Source: an uncultured Lachnospiraceae bacterium
GTDB lineage: Bacteria; Bacillota; Clostridia; Lachnospirales; Lachnospiraceae
Length of the DNA stretch: 64,000 nt
NCBI GenBank assembly: GCA_934351925.1
Contig: CAKRJT010000003.1
Coordinates: 62,001-126,000 of the forward strand
Direction: 5' to 3'
Positions 61,743 through 64,000 of the stretch are shown here, piece after piece. A program made the position numbers and the translations under genes. Numbering within the stretch: position 1 is the stretch's first letter; the number at the start of each line of letters is the position of its first letter. The notes beneath the pieces are model-generated. The model saw nothing but the letters and a program-made list of their open reading frames with translations, was not told the DNA's origin and made no database searches.

Positions 61743-63569
61743 TTACGATTTCTTTGATGCCTCTATCTTCTCTGCAAGCTCCGTAAGATACTCCCACCTT
61801 GCATACTTTTCATCAAGCTTGCTCTGTGCGGCTTCCTTTTCCCTGCCAAGCTCATTAAGTTTCACGAAATCCGTGGCAAAAGCCGCCATATCCGCGTCGA
61901 GTTTCTCTATCTTGTCCTCGAGGGCTGCTATGTCGTCCTCTATGGTGTCATACTCCTTCTGCTCCATATATGAGAACCTGAGTGCCCTCTCGCCCTTATT
62001 CCATGTCGCCTTTATATTTTTCTCCGAAGCCTTATCTGCCGTACCTTGCCCCATGCCTGCTGCCGGGGCAGCCGCCATCTTAGCAAGTATCTCATCTGCC
62101 TCCTGATGCACTTCCTCAGTTATATTCCCGCAGTCGTCGAAAACAAATATCCTGTCCGCTGCCCTGTCAAGAAAATATCTGTCGTGGCTCACGATTATGG
62201 TTATTCCCGCAAAACTCTCCAGATAGTCCTCGAGAATCGAGAGCGTCTGAATGTCAAGGTCGTTCGTAGGCTCGTCGAGTATCAGCACATTGGGTGCGGA
62301 CATAAGCACCTTGATAAGATACAGTCGTCTCTTCTCACCGCCCGAAAGCTTACCTATCAGCGAGTACTGGAGCGTGGAGTCAAACAGGAACCTCTCGAGC
62401 ATGAGCGACGCGGACACGCTTCCCTCCGGTGTCCGGACATACTCCGCCACGTCCTTAATGCAGTCAATAACCCTCTGCTCAGGGTCAAGCTCACCGTTCT
62501 CCTGTGCAAAATACCCTATGCGTATGGTATCGCCTATCTCTACCTCCCCCGCATCAGGCTTCTCTGCACCTGTGATAATCTTCATAAGCGTTGACTTGCC
62601 GCAGCCGTTCTTTCCGACAAAAGCCACCGACTCCTCGCGAAGAAAGATATATGAAAAATCATTTATAAGCGCTCTGCCACCGAAGGACTTCCTTATATTC
62701 CTAAGCTCTATCGTCTTTTTACCCATGCGCGTGTACACGCTCGATAGCTGTGCTGACTCTGTTCTTCCGGCTGCCGCCGCCTGCGCCGATGCTTCCTTCA
62801 TATCGTTAAAACGGTCAATTCGCGCCTGCTGCTTGGTGGAACGCGCCTTCGCGCCCCTTCTTATCCACTCTAGCTCGCGTCTCATTATATTCTGTCTCTT
62901 CTGCTCAGTCGAATCAGCCATCGCCTCCCTCAGGGACTTGAGTTCAAGAAAGCCCTCATAGTTCGTCTGGTAGCTGTAGACCTTCCCGCGGTCAATCTCG
63001 AGTATTCTGTTACTGACCCTGTCGAGAAAATATCTGTCATGTGTCACCATGACAAGCGCTCCCTTGTAAGCCTTGAGATAATTCTCAAGCCACTGTGTCA
63101 TCCATCTGTCAAGGTGGTTAGTCGGCTCGTCAAGTATCAGAATGTCCGCCTTAGCAAGCAGCGCTCCCGCGAGCGCGACTCTCTTTCTCTCACCACCCGA
63201 CAGCTTATCCACAACCGTATCGAACTCCGTAAAGCCGAGCTTTCCGAGAATGGTCTTGGCATCTCCCTCTATCGTCCACTCATTCTCGTGGGTGGTATTC
63301 GCCTTTATGACATACTCATAGATTGTGCTTCCCGGCGCAAATTCAGGGTTCTGCGGAAGATATCTAATATGAACACTATTCCCCTTCACAACGCTTCCCT
63401 CATCGGGCGTATCAAGTCCCGCGACAATCTTTAACAGTGTGGACTTGCCGGTTCCGTTTATCCCTATCACACCGATTTTCTCATTCTCATTTATTGAAAA
63501 ATCCACATGGTCGAAGAGCGTCCTGTCCGTGTACGCCTTGCACATGTCCTTGATTGTAAGTAAATTCAT
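61743..63569 (-). CDS. ABC-F family ATPase (Uup-like)
   Basis: A 608-residue protein with two ABC domains and no membrane part. Walker A motifs: GINGTGKSTLLKI and GKNGCGKSTLMKI; signatures LSGGERKRVAL and LSGGEKRRLYL; Walker B LILDEPTNHLD and LILDEPTNDLD; the interdomain linker is charged. The C-terminal 80 residues form a coiled coil (EYDTIEDDIAALEDKIEKLD to EKIEAS), as in Uup. ABC-F proteins act on the ribosome, relieving stalls or conferring antibiotic resistance. The coiled coil favours Uup over EttA. Confidence 0.9.
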   Translation of the reverse strand: MNLLTIKDMCKAYTDRTLFDHVDFSINENEKIGVIGINGTGKSTLLKIVAGLDTPDEGSVVKGNSVHIRYLPQNPEFAPGSTIYEYVIKANTTHENEWTIEGDAKTILGKLGFTEFDTVVDKLSGGERKRVALAGALLAKADILILDEPTNHLDRWMTQWLENYLKAYKGALVMVTHDRYFLDRVSNRILEIDRGKVYSYQTNYEGFLELKSLREAMADSTEQKRQNIMRRELEWIRRGAKARSTKQQARIDRFNDMKEASAQAAAAGRTESAQLSSVYTRMGKKTIELRNIRKSFGGRALINDFSYIFLREESVAFVGKNGCGKSTLMKIITGAEKPDAGEVEIGDTIRIGYFAQENGELDPEQRVIDCIKDVAEYVRTPEGSVSASLMLERFLFDSTLQYSLIGKLSGGEKRRLYLIKVLMSAPNVLILDEPTNDLDIQTLSILEDYLESFAGITIIVSHDRYFLDRAADRIFVFDDCGNITEEVHQEADEILAKMAAAPAAGMGQGTADKASEKNIKATWNKGERALRFSYMEQKEYDTIEDDIAALEDKIEKLDADMAAFATDFVKLNELGREKEAAQSKLDEKYARWEYLTELAEKIEASKKS

Positions 63570-63675
63570 TTTCTCAATTTCCCTTTATCAGATTATACAA
63601 ACTATATACAGTTTATCAAATTAATAAAAATTATGCAATGATGTTCACGGCAAAACGATAAATTTATGCACACTA

Positions 63676-63704
63676 TTGTTTTTACCCGGATATATTATTA
63701 TAAT
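63676..63704 (+). promoter_or_regulatory. Promoter of the GPH-type transporter gene
   Basis: TTGTTT (63676-63681) and TATAAT (63699-63704), 17 bases apart; the leader of about 80 bases holds GGAG 12 bases before the start. Confidence 0.6.
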
Positions 63705-63791
63705 TAAGAAGGACGGGACTTAAAAGTTTATGCCCTTGCGTAAGCCTTCCGCCCCGCCAGACTACATTTTTTAACGGAGTACTTATTGATA

Positions 63792-64000
63792 ATGAACATA
63801 ACCACAGCTTCTAACGATATACAGGAAACCAAGCCCACCTACAAGAGGGCTCACATCTGGCAGATAGGTTTCTTCTCTCTCAACACCTGTGCGACGAACC
63901 TATACCTCGCCATGATGGCTTATGTCTCCTACTACGCTAACGGAATTGCCGGAATATCCGTGGTCATGATTTCGATGCTTCTCACGGTCATGCGTGTGTT
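63792..64000 (+). CDS. MFS/GPH-type sugar symporter (5' part only)
   Basis: Only the first 69 codons are visible before the right edge. After a polar start (NITTASNDIQETKPTYKR) comes IWQIGFFSLNTCATNLYLAM and MMAYVSYYANGIAG, then a second hydrophobic stretch ISVVMISMLLTVMRV. This opening is that of the glycoside-pentoside-hexuronide cation symporter family. The sugar cannot be told from this part. Confidence 0.7.
   Translation, partial: MNITTASNDIQETKPTYKRAHIWQIGFFSLNTCATNLYLAMMAYVSYYANGIAGISVVMISMLLTVMRV

Noticed and set aside
63730..63774. Possible 14-residue leader peptide (MPLRKPSAPPDYIF) before the GPH-type transporter
   Set aside because: No proper ribosome binding site at the right distance and no attenuator pair of hairpins after it.

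Overview
The window reads as a chromosome segment of an anaerobic, low-to-mid GC Firmicute, most likely a Lachnospiraceae-type gut clostridium. The evidence is strong GGAGG ribosome binding sites with several TTG/GTG starts, the Bacillus-like gene order ireB-ruvX-DUF1292-mltG-trmR, ATP-type PEP carboxykinase, class III fructose bisphosphatase, RNase J, ScpA/ScpB, and a glycyl-radical microcompartment. There are no rRNA, tRNA, phage, insertion-sequence or CRISPR features that I can see.

Layout. 1-4.1 kb (minus): a housekeeping operon from ireB to a partial trmR-like methyltransferase. 4.1-17 kb: RNA-modification and chromosome genes (mtaB, thiI with its cysteine desulfurase, rsmE, prmA, M18 aminopeptidase, scpB/scpA), a phosphoesterase, a YihY/BrkB membrane protein and a SpoIID-like protein. 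At 17.2-17.5 kb is a 6S RNA with its own promoter and terminator. 17.5-23.1 kb (minus): a surface-polymer modification cluster (GT-C-like membrane protein, acyltransferase 3, MBOAT, SGNH-like partner). 23.3-23.8 kb holds a decayed vanR/VanY remnant. 23.9-38 kb is mixed metabolism: pckA, RpiB-like isomerase, subtilase, DUF885 lipoprotein, two CobW-like GTPases (one His-rich, one fused to a YcgQ-type domain), arcC, fbp, GDPD.

38.2-50.8 kb (minus) is the main accessory system: a 16-gene bacterial microcompartment locus of the glycyl-radical fucose/rhamnose kind (GRM5-like). It encodes a glycyl radical diol dehydratase and its activase, a class II aldolase, a Zn-type and an Fe-type alcohol dehydrogenase, a PduS-like flavin/FeS protein, a PduT-like trimer with a pore cysteine, five hexamer-type shell proteins, one pentamer vertex protein, a PduV/EutP GTPase, a GlcG-like protein and a DeoR regulator. 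Inferred flow: deoxysugar phosphate to DHAP plus lactaldehyde, lactaldehyde to 1,2-propanediol, propanediol to propionaldehyde, then to propanol. The acylating aldehyde dehydrogenase (PduP) and phosphotransacylase (PduL) expected in such loci are absent here. The main promoter carries a perfect inverted repeat over its -10 box, and a second promoter precedes the aldolase.

51-64 kb: cupin, prfC, an AAA/PD-(D/E)XK protein with an altered P-loop, a rhodanese-TtcA fusion, an MFS exporter with a zinc phospholipase C family protein, an unrecognised protein with an apparently non-standard start, a GH13 protein that has lost all three catalytic acids, an ABC-F ATPase and the start of a GPH-type sugar symporter.
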